Shown: in pieces, positions 46,465-57,466 of the stretch
Layout of the letters: each line of letters begins with the position of its first letter
How positions within the stretch are numbered: position 1 is the stretch's first letter
Source of the DNA: Phytophthora colocasiae
Taxonomy: Eukaryota > Oomycota > Peronosporomycetes > Peronosporales > Peronosporaceae
Direction of reading: 5' to 3'
NCBI GenBank assembly: GCA_018806915.1
Contig: JAGKQI010000102.1
Location: 682,001 to 746,000, forward strand
Length of the DNA stretch: 64,000 nucleotides
The notes under the pieces: generated by a model
The model's database searches: none
What the model saw: the letters and a program-made list of their open reading frames with translations, nothing else
Told to the model about the DNA's origin: nothing
Made by a program: the position numbers and the translations under genes

Positions 46465-47979
46465 TGTGGTGTAGTGGATCCGCTGGAATGAGCAGGGATC
46501 CAACGTTCACACACGGCGCCCAGACACTGACTAACGGAGGGGGTACTCCGATAACCGTGGGGTTGCTGAGGCTCACCTTGTGTACCCGTCAGTGGGCGGG
46601 ATCTGCTCTCTCAGGAACGGGAGAGTGTACACAGGCGTGAGGGCTTGAACGTCCTTGGCAGGGACTTGGGAGGTTGGACTTGCGTGGGTATTCCTGCACA
46701 CAGGTCCTGGTTGGGGGGATCTTGGTCTTGGACTCGAGATCTTGTGGATCCTTGGATCCGGGGTTGCCTTTGGTGGGTGTGTGGGTCCTTTTCCTTTCCT
46801 TTACTGTCTTGCTTGCCGCCTCCTGTAGCGGTTGGTCTTAAGGGTGTTGAGAGGTCGAGGGATCCTACGGTTAAGCAATCAACACCGTTGGATCCGGGGT
46901 CTTCACTAGCGTAAGGTAAGCCGGCCAAATCGGGGATCCGGTCTTAGCTGTAGCTAGGTGTGCGTCGTTACTTGCAGGAACACTAAGGGGAGGCCAATAC
47001 GCTATCCTCTTCCCTTGGTGAGCCCTGAGGAAAACCACTTGCGCACTAGAAGGTAAATTCGATTCTCTGATTTATGGCTATCCAGTTTCTCATCCTGTAC
47101 CCTATCTTTCCCATCGCAAATCTCTATCTTAGATCATGCTGGCTCTCTTCCAACTGCTTCACCACGTTGATGTCATAAACCTTGAGGATCCGGGTTTGGA
47201 TCCGAGGATCTAGCTTCGGGATCCGAGGATCCGGCTTCGGGATCTCTGGATCTTGGATCTTGGGGATCTTGGATCTGGATCTGGATCTCTGGATCTTGGG
47301 GATCCGGCTTCAGGATCCGAGGATCTTGGATCTGTATCTCTGGCATCTGGATCCGAGGATCTTGGATCTTGGGGATCTTGGATCTGGATCTCTGGATCTT
47401 GGATCTTGGGGATCCGGCTTCAGGATCCGAGGATCTTGGATCTGGATCTCTGGCATCTGGATCCGAGGATCTTGGATCTTGGGGATCTTGGATCTGGATC
47501 TCTGGATCTTGGATCTTGGGGATCCGGCTTCAGGATCCGAGGATCTTGGATCTGGATCTCTGGCATCTGGATCCGAGGATCTTGGATCTTGGGGATCTTG
47601 GATCTGGATCTCTGGATCTTGGGGATCCGGCTTCAGGATCCGAGGATCTTGGATCTGGATCTCTGCCATCTGGATCGTGGGGATCCGGCTTCAGGATCCG
47701 AGGATCTCGGATCTTGGGGATCCGGCTTCGGGAGCCGAGGATCTTGAATCTGGATCTCGACGTCCGGATCCGAGGATCTTGGGTCTGAAGGATCCGCACT
47801 TAGGACTGTGGGATCCGAACTTAAGTCAGCCAGGCCAAGTGGATCCTAACTTAGGGTCCGCCCTAGAGTAGGTACCAGTTCCAGGGATCTGTCCTTATCG
47901 TAGCACCACTGTCGCACGTCACCCATCATCGTGGTCGTTCTGCGTCCTGTCCGGCTTGATTTGAATCCACTTCACCACA
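46465..47979 (-). repeat. Element B 3' LTR
   Basis: 1515 bp. Has one copy of the module shared with family A LTRs (about 46905-47060), and a long GGATC minisatellite (47182-47800). PPT-like cccaggggcgat abuts its inner end (47980-47991, minus strand). Confidence 0.92.
47182..47800. repeat. GGATC minisatellite, element B 3' LTR
   Basis: Tandem higher-order units built from ggatcttggatctggatctc, ggatccgaggatc and ggggatccggcttc. Each higher-order block is about 110-125 bp. The partner array at 58381-58815 is shorter by about 170 bp. The long ORFs crossing it are repeat artefacts. Confidence 0.9.
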
Positions 47980-48591
47980 ATCGCCCCTGGGACGAGGTTG
48001 TTGCCGCACAACGGCATCACGTCGTTCCCATACAAAATTCCAATTTGGCTCGTCATTCCTCAAATCGCGACCTCTGCAAAATGGATCGGTCTGCCGACAC
48101 CAGTTCCTCCGCGTACGCCACGGTGTTCTTCGGTCAGGATCGCTCTGCGGCTCAACCTCCATGTCCCCATCTTCAGTTTTGCTAAGACGCATTTCGAGAT
48201 CCAACTTCCGAAATCGAGGATCCGAGGGTCCGTCCTCGGGATCCGGAGATCCAACTTCCAAAATCGAGGATCCGGCCTCGGGATCCGGAGATCCAACTTC
48301 CAAAATGGATCCGCTTCGAGGATCCGAGGATCCAGCCTCGGGATCCGAAGATCCAACTCCGAGACATATCCCATTATGAGCCCCGAGGATCCAGGTAGAA
48401 AATTCGTCCCAAAGTCGAGCTCTAGACGGGATCCGAGCGTAGGTTCTGATCCTGCTTTCCAGCCCTCTCCAGAAATCGGTCTTCTTTTCTTCATATACAA
48501 ACATACATCGCGTCCACTCGCAGTAAACTGCCAGTCTTCTCTTCTCCACACTGACGAGCGCCCTCACCAGTGAAGATCTACCCCCCGTCGC
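47980..48591. other. Element B region between PPT and pol
   Basis: About 610 bp with no antisense gene. Contains a run of ggatccggagatccaacttccaaaat-type direct repeats (about 48195-48370). Nothing recognisable is encoded. Confidence 0.55.
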
Positions 48592-51500
48592 CTACTCTTC
48601 TTCGTGCGACTGCATCGCTTGGAACCGGTTCTTTTTGCTTCGTTCTTGGAGGAATTCATGCAGTAACGCGCCGCAGTTCAGATCTGCTTCATCTACCCAG
48701 GTAGGATCCTCGTACCCTTTCCAGAAAACTTGGAATTCTCGCCGGATCCGGCCATATCGCGTGGGTCGTCCCGTCCTGACATCCACGATCTGTTCAACCT
48801 CGAACTCGCCGTCTTCCAGATCCCGATCCCAGCTGTCTTCTGGTAATAAGGCTTCGTCAAAATCTAGACGATCCGTCTCGTCCACCGTCAACTGGATCTT
48901 CGGTCGATCCGGAAATGTCTTGACTGGCTTCAACTTGGAGATGTGCACCACCGGGAACAACTGGTAGTCAGTACCGGCGATCTCCAGGCGGGCTGCATAC
49001 TCGTTCGTCATTTCCGCCACACGGAACGGTCCATGCCACAGGTGAGCCAGTTTCTTGGCGTATCCCTCCTTCACTCTGTCTAAGAACAGCCACACTTGGG
49101 ATCCGGCCTCGATGGGGTGCTGCGTCGCCATCTCGTTCTGCCGGTCGGCACGATCCGAGATCGCCTGCTTCAGGCGGTCATTCACCTCAGCCCTGGCCAG
49201 TTGGTAGTGTCGCTGGATCTTATACCTCCAGCGTCGTGGATCTGTATCTCGACGTCCGGTATTCCCCACGGAGAGCGTTGCTTCCAGAGTCGTCTTGGGA
49301 TCCCAACCGTGTGCGAGGTAGAACGGCGTGTCGCCCCTAGTCCGGTCTTGTGCAGTGTTCAAAGCAAATGTCAAGCGTTCGGCATACTCGTCCCAATCTC
49401 TCTGGTCGGGATCCTGAACATACATCTTGATTGCTCGAGTAATCGTCTGCACCATCCGTTCAGCCGTGCCGTTCGACTGTGGTCGATAAGCCATAGTGGC
49501 TCTCTGGCGCTGGCCTAGGATCCGGTTGAAAGCACGAAAGAAGTCAGACATGAACCCGGGTTCTCGGTCGTGCCGGATCACCTGGCTGGCGCCGAAACGA
49601 CGAAACACACAGATCTCATAGGACTCCGCCACCGCTTGTGCTGTTCGCGAGTTATTGGCATTGACGATCACGTAGCCGGTAAAGAGATCCACCCATACCA
49701 GAAGTTCGGTATTCCCGTTCTCGGATCTTGGGAGCGAGGGTATGTGGATCCATGGCGATCACTTGAAACGGGTAAGTGGCTTGAATGTTGCCTGGCGACA
49801 CACCACGGATCGTAGGTCGCCCCTTGCCCGTCTCACAGTCCACGCATTCTCCGACGAACTGTTGCACAGATCTGAAAAGTCCTCTCCAGTAGAAGTGATC
49901 CTTGATCCTCTGGTACGTGCGGCCAATCCCTTGATGACCTCCTTCTAAACTGCTATGATAGTGATGAAGCAGGTCCGTCTGGAGCGTCTCCGGTATAACC
50001 AGTCGTAACAACCCATCTCGATCGGCTTCGGCCCTTCGCGAAGGTGCACAATAGAACAACAATTCATCTTCGTCCAACTCGAAATTGTCTGCTAGCAGAC
50101 GGCACGTCTTGGCTTCGGCCGCAGTCAGATCCGTCAGCTGTCCCCGCAGGAACGACTTCAGGTTGGAGATCCATGTTTCTTCGTCCTGGGCTTGTCGGAT
50201 CCGGTCGATCCTCAGCCGTTGCACGGACTCCTCGTCGAGTACTCGGGGTCGCCCCTCTCTAGCTTGTCTTCGAGTAGCAACTACACTGATACGTGGTGTC
50301 GGATCCTCGGATCCCGATGTCAGAATCTCATCCAGCCGATTCAGGAGTGACAAGATCGTCGCGATCCGCCCCTTGGTCGATTGTAGTCCCGCTTCCTCGT
50401 TGCAACGCTGCACTGGCCAAGCTGTCGGCGCTTGCGTTCCACGCTCGTTTCACATGTAGCAGGTCATGATCCGGCCATCCCGAAGCAGCATTAGCGCCTT
50501 CTGTCTCCAGTAGCGTCAGGGCTGGCGCCTTGCAGTCGATCTCGCCGCGCATCTGACGGATCACTAGATTCGAATCTCCGCAGATAATGAGTCGTCCATT
50601 GGTCAGATCCTCGAGTAACTCGAAACACAATAGAAGTCCGTTGTACTCCGCTTCGTTGACCGTCAGGTTCTCTGCATACCGAGACGCTGCCTTGACCACC
50701 TTCCATTCAGGCAACTTCCATACAATCGCACTGAAAGATCCTCCGCCACGTTTCGCCCTGGCGGATCCGTCGAAACTAACCACCCACAATTCTTCCTCCG
50801 GCTCCACGGTCGGTACTGGCATCTGGATCGCTCGGCGTGGCTCCTTTCGTGGGGCGATATTCACCAAAGCTTGATCTACTTCGGATCTCGGGTGATACTG
50901 GCAGCGAGGATCCAAGGATCTCGTCTTCCCCTTTCGTACACTTCGTGATCTCCAAGGTCCAAGGTGATAACAGCGCTGCCCATTGGCCCAACCTTCCTTG
51001 TAGTCCGGTAGAGCGGAACAACCATCCGAGTGTAGAGTGCCTGGTTAGGATCCGGATCCGTCGTCCAACTAACATGGAATATCCGAGGTCCAGGATCCTT
51101 AACAGAGCCAATACTTCCTTCTCTACGATCCCGTAGTTCACTTCGTTCGGCTTCAGAGATCTGCTAGCGAACATCACCGGCATGTAGATTCCATCGTGAT
51201 CCTGCGTCAGGGAAGCTGAAACAGCCCATTCGCTGGCGTAGACAATCACCGCCGGTTGCCTGCCGGGATCGAAATGCCGAAGCGTAGGAGTCATAGCGAT
51301 CTTCCTCTTCAAGGCCTCGAAAGCGGTTGAAGCACGGATCCACTTCTCATCTGGATCTTTCGGACTTGATGGATCCTTAGGATCCTTGATCACGGAGTCG
51401 GTTGGCAGCAGGATCTTGCGGCTGTATCTCAGCTTCGCGAAGTCGACCTCCCTCAGTTCGTAGAGTACCGACGCGTAGACTGCCATATCTTCTATGAATC

Positions 51501-54500
51501 GCGCGTAGTAATTTAGGCTACCCAAGAAAGATTGCATAGCCCGCAGCGATCTCGGGAATGCAAGATTCACCAGCGCTTCTCGGTCTTTCGGATGTGCCTC
51601 TAGTCCCTCGCCAGACACTCTGTGTCCCAGGTAATCCACCCTCTTCAGGCCCCAAAAACTCTTGGCCACGCTGATCGACAGGTTCCACTTGTCACAAGCT
51701 TCTAGCAGCAAACGCACTCGTTCACACAGGTGATCCCAGGATCCAGCGGTCACTAAGATGTCATCAATATACGATCTTCGTCCCAGCACAGACCGTTCAC
51801 CGTTCGTCTCTGGGATCCCATCTCGGAAAAGATCCAACGCGGATCCGGATCCGGCCGTAGGCGGGATCCGTAGGAATCCATAGAGTGCGTTGTCCAATAA
51901 ACGCTGGTAGATCTGCGGGGCATTCTTGAGACCAAACGGCATCCGGTTCCACTCAAACAATCCAAACGGAGTGATAAATGCCGAGATGGCCCTTGCGCGA
52001 TCCGTCATAGAGACAACCCAAAAACCACTAGCCATATCGAGAGAGCAGTACCACAACACGGCGTCGAGATCCTCCAGTAGATCATTGATGAGAGGCATAG
52101 GATATACCATCAGCCTTGTCAAGCTATTCACCAGCCTGTAGTCGATGCAGAGCCTAATGTCAACGCCATTCTTCTTGATGATCACGACAATTGGCGAGGC
52201 CCATGGTGACGTAGAGACTTGGATGATCTTCGCTTGCAACAATCCCTTGATTAGATCCGAGAGCTTCTCGCGATACTGCGGCGCCACCTTACGCACTCGC
52301 TGGGCAATTGGCTTCGCGTCTCCCACGTCAATATCGCAGATCGCGCCCACGGCAGGAGGGGGCAGGGCATTACCCTTCCCAATCAACAAGTGCTTGTACT
52401 TCCAGATCTCGTTCGCCAATCGTTGGATCTCCTCAGGTGTGTTGGAGGCTGGATCCCCCACTTGGAGATCCTCGATCTTCACGTCGACCGTCGCCGTCAC
52501 AACCTCTGGCAACACCGCCATCTCCTTCTCGAGATCCTCCGCGTAGGATCCGCCATTTTCGTGGACGAACACCCCATCGTCGTCATGATCTCCTGCAGTA
52601 CTGGGATCCGGCCGGGCACCAACCTCGAGATCCGGCTGGGATTCAGCCACGAGATCCGGTCGGGATCCAACCACGAGATCCTTGTCTGAGGCGTCCTTAT
52701 GATCTTCATGTCCTGACGCCGATGACGGATCCTCACTCATCTCCACTCCGGGCGGATCACTGGCTGTTGAGCGACTCCCAGGATCCAGCCTTCTTGTTGC
52801 GGGATCCGGTCCACGAGCGGCACCTCCTTCGGCAAGTCTTCTAACTTCACTCCCCGCTTCCAATCCGGTTCCACGAGCAGGATCACCCTTCGGCGCACCA
52901 CATCCAGTTCTCGGATCGCCCTCTGGGGTCTTCGTCGCTTCCACGTACGTCGCCGTCCGTTGGTCCAGCTCTTCTTGTGCCGGCACGCCTTGATCTGGAT
53001 CCCCTGGCGCCCCTGAGTCTTCAATCTTGCCTTGGCGCACACCATCGTCTTCGCCTCGGCGAGGCGCATCTGTAGCACCCTTGGTACACGCGTAGATCGC
53101 CCTGGGCGCCTCGCAATCGGCGGCGCCCTTCCTGCAGGCCGTCTCCGCCGCTCGCTCATATTTGTGTGAATGTGAGGGGCTCAGATCCCTACTAAGTGCG
53201 GAATCAGGCGACTGTTCGGACCTGCTCCGTCCTTGACCCATGTCGCATGTGCGACACCGATCTTCAAGCTGTGTCAGGTGAGGATCCGACTTTGCTTGTA
53301 GATGGAGTTGGGAGGCGTGAGGCACCTCATTTGAAAGGTCTTGATCGGGCGCGTATAATGGTAGCGCTCCGAGTTCCTGGGCATTCCTGTGGGCTCCGGG
53401 GCACCCCGAAACCTTGGGTCCGACTGTGCCATCTGGATGATGGTCACCTGTCCCATGATTATGGGGCGACCCTTCGGCATCATTGTCCCGGCTCTGTGCA
53501 GAGACAGGGCAGCCCTCCGGATCTTCAAGGAGGCGTGTCGACATGGCCCCTTCGGCTTCTAGAGCTCCGTTGGAGGCGTGCGATGGCTCGTTAGACGCGC
53601 CTTGCATCGCGCTGCATGCCCATACCAACTTTGGCAGTGGGGCATGCATATTCGCCCCAGGGCGCATCCAAACGTCATCTCCGACTGATTTGTCGGAGTG
53701 ATGGTAGTCGCCCGTCGTACGGACATGCTGCCGATCCTCAACGGTGGCGTCCAGTCTCTGGCCAGAGACAGTACACGTTGCCGGATCTTCAATCAGACAA
53801 GCTGAAGAGGATCCGGAGGATCCTTGAGCCTGTGGATCTCGGATCCGGGTGTGTGAGGACGCCCCTTGGTCCGATGAGGCTGGCGCAACGTCCTTTGTGG
53901 CCTCTGGCTCAAATCGGACACGGCGGTGCGCTTGGAGCTTAGCCGTTGACGGATCGGATCCACCGGACTGGATCTTGTCTCGCCAGTCGGCCGTTCCTTC
54001 AAGGATCCGGTCCGACGTAGGTGGCGAGCCGGGGCAGCGCGACACGATAGCGGTGTGGACAGGGCGCTTCAAGATTCCCTTCGGCTCGGTGTACTTCGGG
54101 CGATCCACCGCCGGCTCAAGCTCCCATGGCTCCTTCGGACGCGGTGGCGGCGGGATCTCCGTCGTGGCGCTCATGGCGAGGTTCTGCCATTCGTGGTAGC
54201 GCCTGGATCCGACAGAGATGAAGCCTGGAGTGCGGGAACGTGATCCCCGGCCAGCCACATGCCGATCTCTTCGTTGTGGTTGAGAGAGACCGCCTTCTCA
54301 CCAATGTTGGTAAGTTGTAGATAGCGGATCTTGCCTGGGCCTTGTACTAACGTCGGTACCCATTGCTTTCCTCTCCGTAACCACAGCTCCTCATACTCCT
54401 TGAGGTGGATCCGGTCCGGGTGCTCGAAGGTCTCGCCAGGCTCCAGTCGTATACCTTCCTGGAGGAGTAGCGGGCGAGCCCGGCCGCTGAAGATCTGCCG

Positions 54501-55150
54501 TCGCCCATGAAGTCGCACACGGATCTCGTCGTGCAAGCATACGGACCCGTCACCCAGGTCGAGTCGGATCCCGGCCGGTACCATGAAGTCCATGCCGAGG
54601 ATCGCGTCGCAGTCGGGTGGAAGATCCTCGCCGACCCAGACATCGCAGAAGTATACCAAGTACCCAGCCAAGGTAACTTTGATCCTTGTTTTGCCTGCTG
54701 CAATATACAGCTGCTCACCAATTCCGAGGCACTCTTGTGTTTGACTAGTATCAATCTGGGATCCAACCTTACGAGCAAAGGCGGCATCGATGATCGACAC
54801 CTCGGATCCCGAGTCAAGAAGCACGGTGGACTTGGCATTGTTGATCTTGCACGTTGCCTTGGCCTGCTTGAAGTGTTTGCTGGGGACATGGTACTTCCAG
54901 TACCCGCGTGACTCTCCAGGCATGAGATCCAAGGACATGGCGATCTCGGATCTCTGGTATTCATCGTCTGTAGAGCGGAAGCTTGCAACTCTAGCCGTAC
55001 GTTTCCCATGAAGTTCACATGTATTATCCAATAGATCCGTTCGCTTGTTGCTAACTTGATCCATGGCCTTCTTGTTCACATATGCGTAGATGTAAGACGT
55101 TGAACGCTCGTCTCGTACCGGATTCAAACCCGGCGAGCGTTCTAGTTTAA
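48592..55150 (-). pseudogene. pol: Element B pol: protease, RT, two RNase H, integrase, chromodomain (four frameshifts)
   Basis: Leader and protease LLDSGSEVSIID (near 54790-54820; DSG rather than the DTG of family A). After a frameshift near 54235 comes an unusually long Asp/Pro/Gly-rich linker (about 54200-52550), then RT (RSYIDDILVTAGSW near 51760), native RNase H with VYASEW and TRHSTL, a frameshift near 50900, the second RNase H (SFDGSARAKRGGG, NEAEYNG, GDSNLV), a frameshift near 50345, the integrase finger (GGHQGIGR...CVDCETGKG), an extra base near 49745, and finally the DDE core and chromodomain (EFQVFWKGYEDPTWVDEADL) to 48592. It looks nonfunctional, although some shifts are single-base and could be sequence error. 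Confidence 0.9.
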
Positions 55151-55151
55151 C
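55102..55151 (-). promoter_or_regulatory. -1 frameshift site of element B
   Basis: GTTAAAC (55151-55145), then TAG (55144-55142), then a 9-bp outer stem GAACGCTCG/CGAGCGTTC enclosing CCGG...CCGG with a GTTTGAAT loop. The heptamer and the stem are kept although flanking protein sequence has diverged from family A. Confidence 0.82.
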
Positions 55152-57466
55152 ATCTTCTCGGCAGCTTCTGGAAGCATGTGCTTACTTGGATCGAACCACT
55201 GCCGGATGAGGTTGTAGAACTCCTCCATCTGGCACTTGCCGTGATCGTGAAGTTCTCCGCAGCCGCGACACACGAAGAAACAGCGATCCGACGGATGACC
55301 CTTCTTGCCGCACTTCTGGCAGGTGAGGCGCTTCCAACAGCCAAGATCCGAGTGTTTCCTGGATCCGCAGTGCGAGCAGCGCTGCCCTTCGTTGGAGAAA
55401 CGTGGTCGACGATCTTGTGGCGTTGGATCCGAGCTGGCTTGGGTTGGATCCGGATCCATCTTAGGATCCGAAGTTCCCGTCTTGGTCTCTGTTGATCCGG
55501 CTGTCGTCGAGGTAATCGGTCGCTCACTCGAGGCTGCTACGTATGCTCTGCGAAGCTCGCCATCGGATCCGGAGTCCTCGGAGTCGGATCCCTCAGATTC
55601 CACAACTTGCATGGAGCGGATCGCACGCGTTGGACCGGTTGGCTGCGGGGCCTTCGTGGTCTTCGGCCGGAACTTGCTGGATCCTGATGACGGCTTCTTC
55701 TGTCTGGATCTCGCGCGATCCCGGGCCCGCAGTACGTCTTCGAGTTGATCCGCGTCCGCAAGTCGGAGTAATGTCAGTTGGTCTGCCAGATCTGCATCCT
55801 CAAGCGTCTCGATGAAGTGTTCGACGTGCTCGCGGCGCGCTTTGGCATCTCCATCCTTGATCATCACCCTCGCACGGAGACCTGCTACGTTCAAACGATA
55901 CAAGTATTCCAATGGCGACTCATCGGATCTCTTGCGAGCGTGGTAGTATTGCCACGCCACCGAGACTCCGAGGCCACAGTATTGCGTCTGGAAGGCCTTC
56001 AGCAGATCACTCCACTTCAGCCTTGTGGATCGGCTGAGTTGTCTGTACCAGTTCCGCGCTGGACCAGTGAGAAGATCTCCAAAGGTAAGGCACTTTTCTT
56101 CGTCCGATGCTTGATCTCTCGTGAAGGCTGACTTGACTTTACTAATCCATGATCTTGCTCGTTCTTCGTCGTGATCCTTGCCCGTAAACTCCTTCAGGTC
56201 CGATATCGCAGAGATTCGGATCCGTTGAATCGTGCTGGATCCTGCCGTAACGGATGCAGCGGTGGTCGTCGCCGTACGCCGGGGAGCTAATCCGTCAAGG
56301 TCGTCCGGGTCATACTCCCAGTTCTCGGGGTGTGATCCTACTGACTCCATCTCGACGTCCCGGTATACAGGATCCGCAGTGTGCGTCGCAACTCGTGGAA
56401 CCGCGGTCATCTGCCGCTCCTTCAAGAACTTATCCATGGCCGATTGGAAGTATGTTTGCAGCCTGTTGGTGGATGCATGCGGTGGATCCATGGCACGGGG
56501 CTGATCACGCGAGGCGTTCAACGTTCGTGTCGGCTTGGCCTCTTGGATGTCGGTCGGCATACGAGCTGCCAGCATAGCGGCGCCTGCAGGGCCGAGCGCC
56601 ATACGTCGGGGTTCAGACGGACTGTCGGATCCTGCCTCAGACTCCGCCGAGGCGTATCGAGAGGATCCAGTCTGATATTCGGGGGACTGCGCTAGCTTGG
56701 ACATCGGATCTCGGGTCGCTCGTCGCTCACCGACAAGGGGCTTCAGACGGTTGAAGAGTGAAGCCGCTGCGATGCGGATCTTGTCGTGGTCCAAGCGGAA
56801 GAGGGAGTCCCCATCGAAGGCTCCTGCCGCGAAACCAGCTTCTTCTAACAGGCGGAGGAGGTCCAGGGCGCTGTCCAGGCTGTTCGTGGATTGTGCCGGT
56901 GCCGTGATCGGGCCGGTGAGAGATCCAACCAGCTGAGGCTGTAGGATCCTCATCACGGGGTCTTCCCGGAGGAAGTCCTCGAGCGCAATCCGGCGATATG
57001 AAGCCTCTAGCTGGGTCGACGACCATTCCGATTTCACCACCGGCTTCTCGTCGACATCAGATCCTGGTGCCCTCAGCTTCTTCCGCGCAGTCTTCATCTT
57101 CTTCTTCGACGTTTTACCACCTGAGATCTGCGCGGGGGTGGTGGTGGTGGATGAAGATCCAACAACTTTCGCTGCTGAATCCCCACCCAGCGGATCAGAA
57201 CTCGCGTTCCGGTCCGCGGGGGTCCCCGAAGGGACCTGGGGAGGAGGGGGAGGTTTTTCTTCCGAGTCTGTTGCCAGACTCGCCTCCTTCCTGTCGGCAG
57301 AGCTCCTCCCAGGGCTCCGCCGATCCGTGGATCTAGCGTTCAGCGGTGCTGACGGCGATCCAACGACCGTCGGCACTTTTTCTCCCGGTTCTTCCTTCAC
57401 TTGTACAGTCTCTTCGGACTCACGGTGATATCCGCCGTCCCCAAAAGATCCGGGCACGCGCACCAT
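55142..57466 (-). CDS. gag: Element B gag polyprotein
   Basis: Structural protein forming virus-like particles. ATG at 57466-57464 is chosen because it starts exactly at the first base after the 5' LTR, has a strong context (ACA ATG G), and gives MVRVPGSFGDGGYHRE, matching family A. 774 aa, open throughout. Regions: acidic, Pro/Ser-rich start; Lys-rich KTSKKKMKTARKK; retrotransposon gag domain (RIRISAISDLKEFTGKDHDEE ... GPARNWYRQLSRSTRLKWSDLL); basic linker; zinc knuckles CSHCGSRKHSDLGC, CQKCGKKGHPSDRC and CRGCGELHDHGKC near the C-terminus; ends AAEKMLN before TAG. Pol is expected by -1 slippage at the final codons. It could in principle supply particles in trans for other copies. Confidence 0.9.
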   Translation of the reverse strand: MVRVPGSFGDGGYHRESEETVQVKEEPGEKVPTVVGSPSAPLNARSTDRRSPGRSSADRKEASLATDSEEKPPPPPQVPSGTPADRNASSDPLGGDSAAKVVGSSSTTTTPAQISGGKTSKKKMKTARKKLRAPGSDVDEKPVVKSEWSSTQLEASYRRIALEDFLREDPVMRILQPQLVGSLTGPITAPAQSTNSLDSALDLLRLLEEAGFAAGAFDGDSLFRLDHDKIRIAAASLFNRLKPLVGERRATRDPMSKLAQSPEYQTGSSRYASAESEAGSDSPSEPRRMALGPAGAAMLAARMPTDIQEAKPTRTLNASRDQPRAMDPPHASTNRLQTYFQSAMDKFLKERQMTAVPRVATHTADPVYRDVEMESVGSHPENWEYDPDDLDGLAPRRTATTTAASVTAGSSTIQRIRISAISDLKEFTGKDHDEERARSWISKVKSAFTRDQASDEEKCLTFGDLLTGPARNWYRQLSRSTRLKWSDLLKAFQTQYCGLGVSVAWQYYHARKRSDESPLEYLYRLNVAGLRARVMIKDGDAKARREHVEHFIETLEDADLADQLTLLRLADADQLEDVLRARDRARSRQKKPSSGSSKFRPKTTKAPQPTGPTRAIRSMQVVESEGSDSEDSGSDGELRRAYVAASSERPITSTTAGSTETKTGTSDPKMDPDPTQASSDPTPQDRRPRFSNEGQRCSHCGSRKHSDLGCWKRLTCQKCGKKGHPSDRCFFVCRGCGELHDHGKCQMEEFYNLIRQWFDPSKHMLPEAAEKMLN
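57447..57465 (-). other. Primer-binding site of element B, overlapping the gag ATG
   Basis: TGGTGCGCGTGCCCGGATC, identical to A-2 and A-3, starting one base after the LTR. Confidence 0.78.

Noticed and set aside
47182..47871. 229-aa and other Gly/Ser/Asp/Leu-rich ORFs in the element B LTR (also 58381-58896)
   Set aside because: They are translations of the GGATC minisatellite, open in several frames on both strands; not genes.
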